Below are positions 27,282 through 36,015 of a stretch of DNA of 64,000 nt, in pieces. A program made the translations under genes and the position numbers. The notes beneath the pieces are model-generated. The model made no database searches. It was not told where the DNA came from and saw only the letters and a list, made by a program, of their open reading frames with translations. The stretch's first letter is position 1, and every line of letters begins with the position of its first letter. This stretch comes from Planococcus salinarum (lineage in GTDB: Bacteria > Bacillota > Bacilli > Bacillales_A > Planococcaceae): assembly GCF_007004625.1 (NCBI RefSeq), contig NZ_VIFV01000013.1, forward strand, positions 1 through 64,000. Reading direction: 5' to 3'.

Positions 27282-29738
27282 ATGAAAAAGGTATTGTTAA
27301 TTATCACTATGCTCTTCCTGGTCTTCCCGGCTTTTTCTACCGTTAATGCAAACACTTCGGTATCAAGCACTTCTGCAGCGGTGGACGAAAAAGTCTGGTC
27401 CGCTCTGGATGAAGCCGGAGCCGCCCAGGTCATCGTCACATTCCGGGGAGATCAAAAACCCACCGAGACTCAGCTTTCACTGCTGGAAGGGTTAGGAATT
27501 GAATCCGCCATCAGTATGCAGAGTCTCCCGATGGTGGGCGCTCTCGCAAGCAGGCAACAGATTGAAGAACTTGTAAAAAACGACGAAGTCCAATCCGTCT
27601 ACCTTAACGAAAAACTGGAATACTTCAACTCCGATGCCAACCTGATCACCGGTGTCGATAAAGCCCAGCAGGACGATTCGTTCAGAAAACAGAACGGTGG
27701 ATTGCCACTGTCCGGTAACGGTATTGGCGTGGTAGTCAACGACAGCGGTGTCGATGGTACCCACAAAGATCACGAATTTGGCCGAAACCTTGTCCAGAAC
27801 GTTTTAGGATCAACAAATCTTCAAAGCATCACCGGCATTCTACCTGTTTCCTATACTGAAAATGTTGTGAACACCGACACCAATTCCGGACACGGTACGC
27901 ACGTTGCAGGAACTGTCGGCGGAACCGGCGCATTGTCCGGCGGCAAATACGAAGGTGCCGCTCCCGGAGCTGATCTGATCGGTTACGGTTCAGGGGGTGC
28001 ACTGTTCGTTCTTGACGGCATCGGCGGATTCGATTATGCCGTTACGCATCAGAACGAATACAATATCCGTGTCATTACAAACTCGTGGGGCTCTTCCGGA
28101 GACTTTGATCCGAATCACCCGATTAACCTGGCGAGCAAGAAAGCTTATGACCGTGGAATTGTTGTTTTATTCGCAGCCGGCAATGAAGGGCCTGGCGAAA
28201 ACACGCACAATCCATATGCCAAAGCTCCTTGGGTCATTTCTGTTGGAGCCGGTGAAAAAGACGGCACCCTTGCCGGCTTCTCTTCCCGCGGAACAAAAGA
28301 TGTTGGAGGAACATTCGAGCTTCAAGGCAAGACCTGGACCTGGGCAGACGAGCCTTCTGTTGTAGCTCCGGGTGTCGACATCATTTCGACCAGAACAGTT
28401 TCACCACTTACGGCCTTAGCGGCGGATGCGGATGCGGCAACCATTGAGCCCGCGTATCTTCCGTATTATACGACGATGAGCGGAACTTCCATGGCGACAC
28501 CGCATGTGGCCGGAATCACCGCACTGCTTCTCGAAGCAGATCCAACTCTTTCTCCTGATGAAGTAAAAACAGTTCTTCAGCAAACGGCGACAAATATGCC
28601 CGGCTATGAAACCTGGGAAGTCGGCGCGGGTTACGTTAACGCTTACGCAGCTATAGACTCCGTAATGAACAATCAAACCTATGGCGAAACGCTGAACAGT
28701 GAAAAAGAATTCAATGCCAATGTATCTGAACAAACTACAAAAGAAGAGTTTTCAGTAGAATATATCGCTTCTGTAAGTTCCCAGCATACATTTACAGTGG
28801 CCGAAGGCGTTTCAACAGTATCAGCAAAAGCGAATGCTGCCGGTCTGCTCGAAGCGACAGGCAACCCCGTGAACCTGGTGTTGATCTCGCCGGACGGCAC
28901 TGAATACAGTTCAGGAATCAGCCTGCTATTCGCTACCACTTATGACCGTACAGTTATCGTAAACAACCCGCAGGCCGGTGAGTGGAAAGCTGAAGTACGC
29001 GGCCTGAGCGGCAATGAACTGAATCCGGTCGGACTGGCTTTGCCGGAGACAGTCCAAGGCACTCTGTCATTCAGCAAAGTAAATGAAATAACAGGCTTAA
29101 GCGATATTTCCGGCCATGATGCAGAACCTGCCATCGCAATGGGCATCAAAAACCGCCTGTTCGATTCCAATTCAAAAGGCCAGTTCAGACCGGATGAAAA
29201 ATTGACGCGTGCAGACCTTGCCACTTATTTGGTAATGGGTGCTGAGATCCGACAAAGCCTTCCTGCAACACCAAGCTTTACCGATACAGACTCTGCCGTT
29301 ATTCCTTATGCTGAAGCAGTTACAGCCAAGGGAGCAGCATTCCGTGATTACGGACAAGTCTCCGCCGGCGTCATGAAAACCAATGACAACGGAACATTCA
29401 ATCCGAAAGGCAGCGTGACAAAAGCAGAACTCGCTTATTCCTTGGTGCAAAGCCTTGGATTGCAAAAGCAGGCTGAAGAATTCACAGGCACTGTCACTGT
29501 CCAATACAAAGATGAGCGCGTTGCCATCAAAGACCAGGACAGTATCCCTGCAGACTTGAAACCTTATGTGCAGTTGGCACTGGATCTGAACATCCTTAAC
29601 GCCGAATTCTCAGTCACACAAGGCAAATATGATCTGACACCGACAGTTGAGGCTGTCTTCAATCCTGGTGAACAAGTTCTGCGCGGTGATTTTGCGGTAG
29701 CATTCAGCCGCCAGTACGAAGCATTCTTCTCAAATTAA
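27282..29738 (+). CDS. Cell-wall-anchored S8 serine protease (subtilase) with C-terminal SLH domains
   Basis: An 818-residue secreted subtilase. Signal peptide ~1-24, propeptide ~35-115, catalytic domain ~130-460 with VVVNDSGVDGTH (Asp), SGHGTHVAG (His), FAAGNEG (oxyanion) and SGTSMATPH (Ser). Residues ~475-600 form a beta-rich PPC-like domain. The C-terminus carries at least two S-layer homology repeats (around GIKNRLFDSNSKGQFRPDEKLTRADLATYL, in part GQFRPDEKLTRADLA near 645, and GTFNPKGSVTKAELAYSL near 705) and perhaps a third. SLH domains bind pyruvylated secondary wall polymer, so this copy should stay at the surface, whereas its tandem paralogue is released. Confidence 0.93.
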   Translation: MKKVLLIITMLFLVFPAFSTVNANTSVSSTSAAVDEKVWSALDEAGAAQVIVTFRGDQKPTETQLSLLEGLGIESAISMQSLPMVGALASRQQIEELVKNDEVQSVYLNEKLEYFNSDANLITGVDKAQQDDSFRKQNGGLPLSGNGIGVVVNDSGVDGTHKDHEFGRNLVQNVLGSTNLQSITGILPVSYTENVVNTDTNSGHGTHVAGTVGGTGALSGGKYEGAAPGADLIGYGSGGALFVLDGIGGFDYAVTHQNEYNIRVITNSWGSSGDFDPNHPINLASKKAYDRGIVVLFAAGNEGPGENTHNPYAKAPWVISVGAGEKDGTLAGFSSRGTKDVGGTFELQGKTWTWADEPSVVAPGVDIISTRTVSPLTALAADADAATIEPAYLPYYTTMSGTSMATPHVAGITALLLEADPTLSPDEVKTVLQQTATNMPGYETWEVGAGYVNAYAAIDSVMNNQTYGETLNSEKEFNANVSEQTTKEEFSVEYIASVSSQHTFTVAEGVSTVSAKANAAGLLEATGNPVNLVLISPDGTEYSSGISLLFATTYDRTVIVNNPQAGEWKAEVRGLSGNELNPVGLALPETVQGTLSFSKVNEITGLSDISGHDAEPAIAMGIKNRLFDSNSKGQFRPDEKLTRADLATYLVMGAEIRQSLPATPSFTDTDSAVIPYAEAVTAKGAAFRDYGQVSAGVMKTNDNGTFNPKGSVTKAELAYSLVQSLGLQKQAEEFTGTVTVQYKDERVAIKDQDSIPADLKPYVQLALDLNILNAEFSVTQGKYDLTPTVEAVFNPGEQVLRGDFAVAFSRQYEAFFSN

Positions 29739-29741
29739 TCG

Positions 29742-29792
29742 GAAATCCCGCATCCCTGCCTGAATCGGCTGGTCTGCGGGATTTCTATTTTC
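29742..29792 (+). terminator. Terminator of the SLH subtilase gene
   Basis: GAAATCCCGC and GCGGGATTTC pair perfectly around a 24-base loop, followed by a T-rich stretch on the plus strand. Confidence 0.75.
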
Positions 29793-29827
29793 CATTACAA
29801 TCATATAGTGCTGAGCGGTTCTTTGTT

Positions 29828-30445
29828 TCAGCCTAATTCCTTTCGAATCCCCTTCACTGTCTGCTCCAAATAAGACTGCCCATGCGGGACGAGATCCCCC
29901 AATGTGATGCTTCTCTGTGAAGGCGTTTTCGCCGCGGCAAGTTCTCCAGCGCTTTCAATCTTTTCCAGTGAGCCTGTGCATAAATTATAAAAGTCCTGAA
30001 AATCGAACTTGAACATGCCCGCCACTTCTTCCTGCTGAAATTTATAAGCATCATCCAGCTTTTCTTCCGTTACATACAAAAAGACATGGCATCTTTCATT
30101 ATCCAAAAAATTTTGCACCGCGAGCTGGTCTTTAATGATACCGAGGGGGGTCAGCTCTTCAAACTTCACATCGATACCCAGTTCTTCTTCGATTTCCCTA
30201 ACCCCATCCTTAACGCATTCATGTGCAAGGATATGCCCGGCAGCGCTGATATCAAGCAGATTGGGGAAATCCTTTTTGTCGGGGCTGCGCAATTGCAGGT
30301 GTATATAAGGGGTACCGTCCTCGATTTCCACGATCCAGCAATGGAAAGTCTCGTGCCATAAACCTTTTGTATGTATTTCTTCGCGCGTCGCAGTTCCGAT
30401 CGGCGTGCCATCTTTCTCACAGGCCATAATCATTTCTTCATCCAT
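29828..30445 (-). CDS. Nudix hydrolase (isopentenyl-diphosphate isomerase-like, YfcD type)
   Basis: A 205-residue Nudix-fold protein. The box is seen as GHILAHECVKDGVREIEEELG (in part VREIEEELG; about residues 68-88); E-to-RE spacing is one residue shorter than the canonical GX5EX7RE pattern, as I recall for this YfcD-like group. The HETFHCWIVE segment (about 31-40) is typical of IPP-isomerase-like Nudix proteins. It probably hydrolyses a nucleoside-diphosphate-linked or diphosphate compound; substrate unknown. It is followed closely upstream by the NAT-like gene on the same strand, 39 bases apart. Confidence 0.85.
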   Translation of the reverse strand: MDEEMIMACEKDGTPIGTATREEIHTKGLWHETFHCWIVEIEDGTPYIHLQLRSPDKKDFPNLLDISAAGHILAHECVKDGVREIEEELGIDVKFEELTPLGIIKDQLAVQNFLDNERCHVFLYVTEEKLDDAYKFQQEEVAGMFKFDFQDFYNLCTGSLEKIESAGELAAAKTPSQRSITLGDLVPHGQSYLEQTVKGIRKELG

Positions 30446-30484
30446 TTGTCCATCCCTCTTTTCTCCCCAGAAACGGAAAAGGCC

Positions 30485-31258
30485 TCAGGGTACAGAGGAT
30501 TCTCCGAGGCTCTTGAAGTATTCCAGTGATTCTTTTAAAAACGTTTTGTCATAACCGGTCTTTTGGTGGAGCCTTTCCACCCACTCCTCAATCATTGCAA
30601 GCGGCGGATCTTCAACAAGTCCCTGGCTGGTACTTAAAAAACTTTTCCAGTCAAAGAATTCCCAGTGCGCAGTTTCATTTTCCCACGGCAACCGCACTTC
30701 CAACAACGGTTTCGGATATACGTGGCTCTGTGAAAAATCCGCCGCTGCAAGGAACTCCCCCATCGATACAGAATCTGCCGAGTAGATTTGCGTTGAAAAT
30801 TTGCCGTTCGGCCGATGATAAACCACTTTGAATGCACCTTTTTCCGGAAGCACCTGCACTTCTGCACCCGGAAAAAAGCCTGCTAATTTTTCATTCGTAT
30901 AAGCTTTATCATCACCATCAATCAAAATCGGCTGCAGCCACTGATCTCCCAAATCACATAAGAACCTGCGGCCCATGCGATCAACAGCAATGACTGCGGC
31001 ATGATCATCCCCTGTCCCAAGCTCGCTGCCGATCGGGTAAGCTTTAACCCCGGCTTCTTTAAATTCATCCAATAACCAGATGGCCAAATCAAAGCAATTC
31101 CCTGTGACGCCGAATTCCGCGCGGTGCTGTTTCATCGTCTCAACATCTCTTTGTTTCCGGTTCCCCTGTGTCGAATAGAGCCACGCCTTCGTCAGCGTTT
31201 CCATCGGAAAATCATCGAATTTACGCCATACCGCCAGTATCTCCTTTGATGCCTTCAT
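30485..31258 (-). CDS. Arylamine N-acetyltransferase / transglutaminase-like cysteine-fold protein
   Basis: A 257-residue protein. A Cys-His-Asp arrangement typical of the NAT/transglutaminase-like fold is visible: Cys in GVTGNCFDLAIWLL (about 52), His in GDDHAAVIAVD (about 82), Asp in RFLCDLGDQW (about 98). No close functional assignment is possible: it could be an acetyltransferase or a related enzyme. The start at 31258 (MKASKEIL) follows GGTGGAAG; an open reading frame continues 32 codons upstream to 31354 but overlaps the next gene and lacks a ribosome binding site. It sits 14 bases downstream of the NTR-like gene and is probably co-transcribed. Confidence 0.65.
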   Translation of the reverse strand: MKASKEILAVWRKFDDFPMETLTKAWLYSTQGNRKQRDVETMKQHRAEFGVTGNCFDLAIWLLDEFKEAGVKAYPIGSELGTGDDHAAVIAVDRMGRRFLCDLGDQWLQPILIDGDDKAYTNEKLAGFFPGAEVQVLPEKGAFKVVYHRPNGKFSTQIYSADSVSMGEFLAAADFSQSHVYPKPLLEVRLPWENETAHWEFFDWKSFLSTSQGLVEDPPLAMIEEWVERLHQKTGYDKTFLKESLEYFKSLGESSVP

Positions 31259-31272
31259 CTCTTCCACCCACC

Positions 31273-31824
31273 CTATTTGACTGTCTTTCTTTTCCGGTAA
31301 ACTGCAAAAGCGATTATCGCGAATACAATAAATCCTGCCAGCGGAAACAACCATCCGTTGCTTTTGAGCAAATCCACTTCCTCTGTCGGCGGCTGCCCTT
31401 CTCCCAGGAGCGGCAAATCTCCCTGCGCCTGGCTGAGAGTGGCCGTCCGGTCACAAATGATGGTCGACAAAGAATTCAGTCCGTAGCTGTTCGATTTCAC
31501 CGCATAGACCAGGTATTCCTGCCCCATATTGAAATCGAAGCCGCAATCACCGCCGCCTTGCCCGGTAGTGATCTTCACCTGCGATTGTTCAATCCCTTTC
31601 CAGATCCTGCCGACTTGAAAAATTACCGTTTTGGAAGGTACGGACAATAAAGACGGTTCCTCTTCGATAGAAATCACTTTACCGCTGAACACAGCATCGG
31701 AGCGTTTCAACTCTTCCGCAACACCCGGAGGTTGCTCACAGGAACAGGCACTGGCAGCAGTTGGCCAGGCCACAGCCCCCGCAATCATTACAGCAATCAT
31801 CATAAACAGCAGCACATTTTTCAC
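31273..31824 (-). CDS. Exported NTR/TIMP-like domain protein with C-terminal membrane anchor
   Basis: A ~183-residue exported protein: N-terminal signal segment (FMMIAVMIAGAVAWPTAASA), directly followed by CSCEQPPGVAEEL, the cysteine-led start typical of tissue-inhibitor-of-metalloprotease-like / netrin OB-fold domains, with further Cys in GGGDCGFDF and IICDRTA that could form disulphides. A linker rich in E and P leads to a C-terminal transmembrane helix (GWLFPLAGFIVFAIIAFAVY) and a basic tail, so the domain should sit outside the membrane. Start chosen at GTG 31824, ten bases after GGAGAGG; a TTG at 31866 is the alternative. Function unknown. Confidence 0.7.
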   Translation of the reverse strand: MKNVLLFMMIAVMIAGAVAWPTAASACSCEQPPGVAEELKRSDAVFSGKVISIEEEPSLLSVPSKTVIFQVGRIWKGIEQSQVKITTGQGGGDCGFDFNMGQEYLVYAVKSNSYGLNSLSTIICDRTATLSQAQGDLPLLGEGQPPTEEVDLLKSNGWLFPLAGFIVFAIIAFAVYRKRKTVK

Positions 31825-31948
31825 AGCAAACCGTCCTCTCCGGCAAATTGCAGCCTCTTTGTTCAATTAGTAGCAATGCCTTCGAAAAAGTTTCACCAAA
31901 AAACTGCCGCAATGAAATTCAGCGCGACAGCTGCTGCGATTTAGCTAT

Positions 31949-32452
31949 TCACTTACTGTCCATTGCTCTTACTTCGCCGGTTTCCACTAATTGCTTCAAC
32001 CCTTCAAACATCTTGTCCCACCCTGCTTCTGACTGTTCGCTGTACTCCTTCATTGCGCTCTCGATGTCCTCAGGGCCCCAGCTCTCTTCATGAGGCACAA
32101 TAATCTCCTGTTTGAACGTCATTTCACATGCTCTTCCAACCGGCGAAACCCAAACGATGATCTGGTCCTGCAGGTCGTTGAATTGAGGCATTTCAAAAGT
32201 GAATCCCAGCCGGTGAGGCGCGTCGATTTCCAAATACTCCCCCGTCGCCCGATATTCCTCGCCTTCCCTCCGGTCAACAATTTCCCATTTCCCGCCCACT
32301 CGCAGGTCATTTCTCGCAACCTCATTCGTGGCTTCCGTCGTGAACAGCCATTTTTTCATAAGCTCCGGCTTGGTCCAGGCTTTGAAGACATCATTCGAGT
32401 TCGCATTAATCCTTCGCGCCATGGTCAGAACAATTGTCGCTGTCTTCTTCAT
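31949..32452 (-). CDS. SRPBCC / AHSA1 domain protein
   Basis: A 167-residue single-domain protein of the AHSA1-type SRPBCC superfamily (helix-grip fold with a hydrophobic ligand cavity). The typical start RRINANSNDVFKAWTKPELMKKWL (in part NDVFKAWTKPELMKKW, about 17-32), LRVGGKWEIVD (about 47) and the C-terminal helix GWDKMFEGLKQLVE are visible. Such proteins are general small-molecule or lipid binders or HSP90 activators; no specific role is implied. Start at 32452 has AGGAG seven bases upstream; the open frame beyond it is not coding. Confidence 0.85.
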   Translation of the reverse strand: MKKTATIVLTMARRINANSNDVFKAWTKPELMKKWLFTTEATNEVARNDLRVGGKWEIVDRREGEEYRATGEYLEIDAPHRLGFTFEMPQFNDLQDQIIVWVSPVGRACEMTFKQEIIVPHEESWGPEDIESAMKEYSEQSEAGWDKMFEGLKQLVETGEVRAMDSK

Positions 32453-32533
32453 TTTTACGCTCCTCTCTGAATAAATTAACGAAATATTCTTAAATTTTAT
32501 TTTAACATACATCCTTTGCAACTTTTCAGATAT

Positions 32534-32573
32534 AAAAAAAAGCTGACGCCGCGAAATTTTCGCGGCGTCAGCT
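32534..32573 (-). terminator. Terminator of the PilZ gene
   Basis: AGCTGACGCCGCGAAA and TTTCGCGGCGTCAGCT form a long, perfect stem, followed on the minus strand by seven T residues. Confidence 0.92.
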
Positions 32574-32589
32574 TCCTCTACAATAATGC

Positions 32590-32940
32590 TCAATCGGCGT
32601 AGGAACCTTTTCTTTGGCGGATCTGATAATAATTAAGGTGTTTGAATAATACAGATGACGTCTCCTGATCGATTGTAAAGCCGACCCCGTACTCGACTCT
32701 GTCATTTCTCGTCGATTTCCGGACAATCGCCCCTTCAATCAAAAAGGAACTATCCAGTATTTCAAAGCTGCATTCCAGTCTTTCGCCCATTGGAATATTC
32801 ACCGGTGAAGAGAAACGCATTCCATTCACACTGATGTTTTCAATGTGAATGGACATCGGTGCTTCGCCGAGACGGGTTATTTTGCCATTGACCGATTCAT
32901 GAAAAATTACACGGAAAAACTCACGTCGATTTTCGCTCAT
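32590..32940 (-). CDS. PilZ domain protein, predicted cyclic di-GMP receptor
   Basis: A 116-residue stand-alone PilZ domain. The c-di-GMP-binding arginines are in RREFFR (residues 5-10, R6-x3-R10) and the second motif NISVNG (residues 35-40) matches (D/N)xSxxG, so ligand binding should be possible. It is the last minus-strand gene after the flagellar locus, separated from yaaR by a ~300-bp structured repeat. By analogy to flagellar brake proteins (YcgR, DgrA/MotI) it may act on motility, but a stand-alone domain could serve other outputs. Ends in a strong terminator. Start: ATG after AAGGAAATG-like GGGGAAGGA. Confidence 0.9.
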   Translation of the reverse strand: MSENRREFFRVIFHESVNGKITRLGEAPMSIHIENISVNGMRFSSPVNIPMGERLECSFEILDSSFLIEGAIVRKSTRNDRVEYGVGFTIDQETSSVLFKHLNYYQIRQRKGSYAD

Positions 32941-33029
32941 TTCCTTCTCCCCTTAGTGTTCTCTCTTTTTTTATAAAGATACTGTTATTAACTCCAGATA
33001 AGTTGAACTAAAGAAATAGCATAAATATG

Positions 33030-33324
33030 CCGCTTCGTCGCTTTGGACAGTGCTCCCGCAGTAAGCCGAGAAGAACACTCGTCTTATTGCCTCGCTCCGT
33101 CCTGCGGCGCTCCTTCGCTGGGATTCACTTCCAGATATGGAGCAAAACAGCGAAGAGTTGGCCGAAGCCTGCGAGGACAACTCTTTGCGACGAAGCAGCG
33201 AAGCGATGCAGGAGCACCGGTTTGAGCCCCCGGCAGTCGGCACCGCGACGTCCTGTCGCGCCGACTGCATGACCCACATCCTGTGGGCCCGCAAGCGAGC
33301 TGTTTTGCGTAATATCGATTATTA
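33030..33324 (+). repeat. Flagellar-region structured repeat (family 1), copy A
   Basis: Starts CCGCTTCGTCGCTTTGGAC and ends GCTGTTTTGCGTAATATCGATTA. Module 1 contains the helix CAGTAAG (33059-33065) / CTTATTG (33083-33089); module 2 starts ATATGGAGCAAAACAGC at ~33135 and closes with GCTGTTTTGC. Its inner part differs from the other copies. Flanks carry TTGAAC / TTCAAC inverted ends. It fills the gap between pilZ and yaaR; no gene is seen there. Confidence 0.85.
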
Positions 33325-33348
33325 ATTCAACCTATACAGACAAAGCCT

Positions 33349-33786
33349 TTACATGTATAAATTAATCAGCAAGCCTTTAATTTCTCCGATTGACTGGAGA
33401 GTATCCAAGCCTTCCCTTTCATTATTTAACACTTCGTCCTGAAGTTCAATCAATTTTTTGTCAATGACTTCCACAATTTGATGATTTTTCATGCCGCCAC
33501 CGGGAGAAAAGCTTTGTTTATCCGATAATTGCAGGCCAAAACTCAGGGCTTCTCTCATAAATTCTTTTACAAGATTTTTGTATTCCCGCAAATTTTCAAA
33601 TGTCCGCTGCTCCCCGAGCTTTTCGCCTTGTGCGTCCACCCGGCTCATCAATTGATGCAAAGCATCAAGCTGTAATTTCGACTGGGATTTCTTCATGACG
33701 CTGGCAAATGAATCGATGGACTTGTTTTCCATTGCATTTTTCTGAATCCGGTCACCCGGAATTTTTGTCTGGCTTTCGATGCGCAT
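33349..33786 (-). CDS. yaaR: YaaR family (DUF327) protein
   Basis: A 145-residue mostly helical protein of the DUF327/YaaR family (FMREALSFGLQLSDKQSF near 79-96 and IDKKLIELQDEVLNNEREGLDTL, in part, near 112). Function unknown; in several Bacillales the gene lies in or near flagellar loci. Here it is the last gene of the long flagellar operon, 15 bases after swrB. The ATG at 33786 is taken as start because GGGGTG lies six bases before it; a GTG three codons earlier is possible. Confidence 0.8.
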   Translation of the reverse strand: MRIESQTKIPGDRIQKNAMENKSIDSFASVMKKSQSKLQLDALHQLMSRVDAQGEKLGEQRTFENLREYKNLVKEFMREALSFGLQLSDKQSFSPGGGMKNHQIVEVIDKKLIELQDEVLNNEREGLDTLQSIGEIKGLLINLYM

Positions 33787-33801
33787 CGCTGTCACCCCAT
33801 C

Positions 33802-34305
33802 TTACTTTTGATAACTTTGTTTTTTCTTGAACATATTGATGATCAATTCGATTTCTCCACGTTCTGCCGAGACCACTTTGGTAATTTGTGCCGTTGAAAA
33901 ACCCTGTTTGTGCAATTGCTCGATCTTTTCATTTTCCGGCAATGCCGGATCGACTGCAGGCTCTGCGGGCTTTACCGCTTCTTTTTGTTTTACTGCTTTT
34001 ATTTTCTTCGCAGTTGGCACCGGTTCCATTGCCGGAGCAGCCGGTTCACCGCCGATTTTCTGTTCGAGCTCGTGCAGCCGATCTGCCATCCGGCTTTCTT
34101 TTTGTGCAATATGTTCAACGAGCCGGTTATAAAGTTCATCATTTTCCTGTTCCAGATTCGCTACAAACTCTTCCATGCTTGCATTCACGGACTCCGCATC
34201 TTCAAGCATCGCTTTTCGCTGTTTCTGGAATTGGGACAACACGATAAACGATCGTATATTCACCGCTATCGCCAATAAAATAAGTCCAATCAGCAGCCAT
34301 TCCAT
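33802..34305 (-). CDS. swrB: SwrB/YlxL-like flagellar operon protein (DUF6115)
   Basis: A 167-residue protein with one N-terminal membrane helix (WLLIGLILLAIAVNIRSFIVL), a coiled-coil segment (~25-85), an Ala/Pro/Lys-rich linker and a C-terminal helix-turn-helix-like end (EQLHKQGFSTAQITKVV...EIELIINMFKKK). Topology, length and position directly after sigD correspond to B. subtilis SwrB, which promotes completion of the flagellar export gate. Sequence identity to SwrB is limited, so the assignment leans on context. Start at 34305 follows AGGTG six bases upstream. Confidence 0.7.
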   Translation of the reverse strand: MEWLLIGLILLAIAVNIRSFIVLSQFQKQRKAMLEDAESVNASMEEFVANLEQENDELYNRLVEHIAQKESRMADRLHELEQKIGGEPAAPAMEPVPTAKKIKAVKQKEAVKPAEPAVDPALPENEKIEQLHKQGFSTAQITKVVSAERGEIELIINMFKKKQSYQK

Positions 34306-34338
34306 AGCCATCACCTGTCTTTCCGTAACATCCAACAC

Positions 34339-35130
34339 CTAATAATATTCATGGACTGAAAGCGTCGCTGAATGCAGCCGCAAGATCGCTTTTGAGTGCA
34401 ATTGGGAAACACGGGACACACTCACGCCCAGTACTTCCGCAATCTCCGTCAATTTCAAATCTTCGAAATAGCATAAAGAAACGACAATTTTTTCTTTTTC
34501 GGGTAAACGCCCAATTGCGGCACCCAATGCCTCTTTGATGGTTCGCTCATAGAGACGGCGCTCAGGCGATCCCGCTTCACCGTTTCCGACAATATTGTAT
34601 TTGCCTATCTGATTATTGTCTTCGTATGGATTTTCATCCATCGAAATCATGGTGGATAATGCCGCATCCGACACGGTTTTATTGAGCTCGGCTTTCGTGA
34701 TGCCCAGGAACTTGCTGACCTCGGCATCGGTCACCGAATGATTGTTTTCCTGTTCAAGAATGGCATAGGCCTTTTCAATTTTCTTGACCTTTTCGCGCAC
34801 GGAACGCGGCAGCCAGTCATTATGGCGGAGGCCGTCGATGATCGCCCCTTTGATCCTCCAGGCAGCATAGGTTTCAAACTTCAGGTCCCGCTCCAGGTTG
34901 AATTTATCAAATGCGTCCAAAAGCCCGCCGTAGGAAAGGCTGCGGATATCATCTTTGTCCACTGTTTTGGGCAGGCTGATCATAAAGCGCTGGATTACAT
35001 AATCGACCAGAGGCATATAACGTTCGACCAAATAGTCACCGGCTTCCGGATCACGCTCCTGCTGCCAGCCTTCCCAGTACTCCAATTCTTCTTTTGATAA
35101 TTTATCATTCAACAAGCGTTTCACCACCAT
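34339..35130 (-). CDS. sigD: RNA polymerase sigma factor SigD (sigma-28, FliA type)
   Basis: A 263-residue sigma-70 family factor of the flagellar/motility class. Region 2 (YMPLVDYVIQRFMISLP near 38, then LSYGGLLDAFDKFN and FETYAAWRIKGAIIDGLR near 65-100) and region 4 helix-turn-helix (LTEIAEVLGVSVSRVSQLHSKAI near 230) are clear. It directs late flagellar genes and is held by FlgM, encoded at 61050-61316. It directly follows flhG: the cheB-cheA-cheW-cheC-cheD genes that separate them in B. subtilis are absent. The Shine-Dalgarno is weak, so translation may depend on upstream ribosomes. Confidence 0.94.
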   Translation of the reverse strand: MVVKRLLNDKLSKEELEYWEGWQQERDPEAGDYLVERYMPLVDYVIQRFMISLPKTVDKDDIRSLSYGGLLDAFDKFNLERDLKFETYAAWRIKGAIIDGLRHNDWLPRSVREKVKKIEKAYAILEQENNHSVTDAEVSKFLGITKAELNKTVSDAALSTMISMDENPYEDNNQIGKYNIVGNGEAGSPERRLYERTIKEALGAAIGRLPEKEKIVVSLCYFEDLKLTEIAEVLGVSVSRVSQLHSKAILRLHSATLSVHEYY

Positions 35131-35151
35131 TCATTTGATACCGCGGCACGT

Positions 35152-36015
35152 CTATTTAAAAAGCATTTTCAGCAAAAATCCCTTGATGCCCAGTTTATAA
35201 GGGACAGGCAACTCGAGAAATTCAGCCGTCACTTTTTTCATCGCCTGGGAAGCATAGGTATTCGGGAATGCCAATAGGAACGGCACTTGTTTTTTTACAG
35301 CTGCGGGGATATTCGAGTCACTTGGAATATAGCCGAGTGTCCCGATTTCTTTCCCGAGAAACTGCTGCGTCACCTGGCGGAAATTGTCCGCTGTCTGTTG
35401 TCCTTCTTTTTCGGTCGTGCATTGATTGATGATCAACTTCATATGGACATTCGGATCTTTCACATGCACCATCTTTACAATCGAATAGGCATCGGTGATT
35501 GACGTCGGTTCCGGTGTCGTGACCAGAATCACATCATCCGCGGCCAGGATAAAACGGAGGTTTTCATCCGACAATCCGGCCCCGGTGTCCAAAATCACGT
35601 AATCGACATGCCCCTGGATTTCACTGAGCTCGTCAAAGAATTTCTTCATCTTCGCTTCATCGAGCTTAAACATTTCGTTGAAGCCCGTTCCGCCGGAAAT
35701 GAACAGCAAGCCGTTCGGCCCCTCTTCGATAATGTCCCAGATCGATAAATCCTTTTCGACCATCGTCGCAATCGATTCTTCCGGTGAACGGCCCAGCAGC
35801 ACATCCACATTGGCAAAGCCAAGGTCGACATCAAATATCAGGACTTTACGATTTTGTTCGACCAGGCTTAAAGCGAAATTCAATGCGAAATTCGATTTCC
35901 CGACACCGCCTTTACCGCTTGTCACAGCAATCGTTCGCGTTTGTCTGCGTTCTTTTTTAGGTTTTTTCTGCAGCATTTTTTCCCGCAGCTGTTTTGCCTG
36001 ATCAATCATTGTCAT
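35152..36015 (-). CDS. flhG: Flagellar number regulator FlhG (YlxH), MinD/ParA-type ATPase
   Basis: A 287-residue MinD-like ATPase: deviant Walker A SGKGGVGKSN (about 33-42), switch I/II regions DVDLGFANVDVLLG and VILDTGAGLSDEN (about 62 and 139). The N-terminal DQAKQLREKM segment carries the glutamine used to stimulate FlhF GTPase activity in homologues. It sets flagellum number and location with FlhF. Overlaps flhF by 14 bases; sigD follows after 21 bases. Confidence 0.94.
   Translation of the reverse strand: MTMIDQAKQLREKMLQKKPKKERRQTRTIAVTSGKGGVGKSNFALNFALSLVEQNRKVLIFDVDLGFANVDVLLGRSPEESIATMVEKDLSIWDIIEEGPNGLLFISGGTGFNEMFKLDEAKMKKFFDELSEIQGHVDYVILDTGAGLSDENLRFILAADDVILVTTPEPTSITDAYSIVKMVHVKDPNVHMKLIINQCTTEKEGQQTADNFRQVTQQFLGKEIGTLGYIPSDSNIPAAVKKQVPFLLAFPNTYASQAMKKVTAEFLELPVPYKLGIKGFLLKMLFK

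Noticed and set aside
33099-33325. Small genes inside repeat copy A (several 60-80 codon frames on both strands)
   Set aside because: All fall within the palindromic repeat, differ between copies and have no ribosome binding site.
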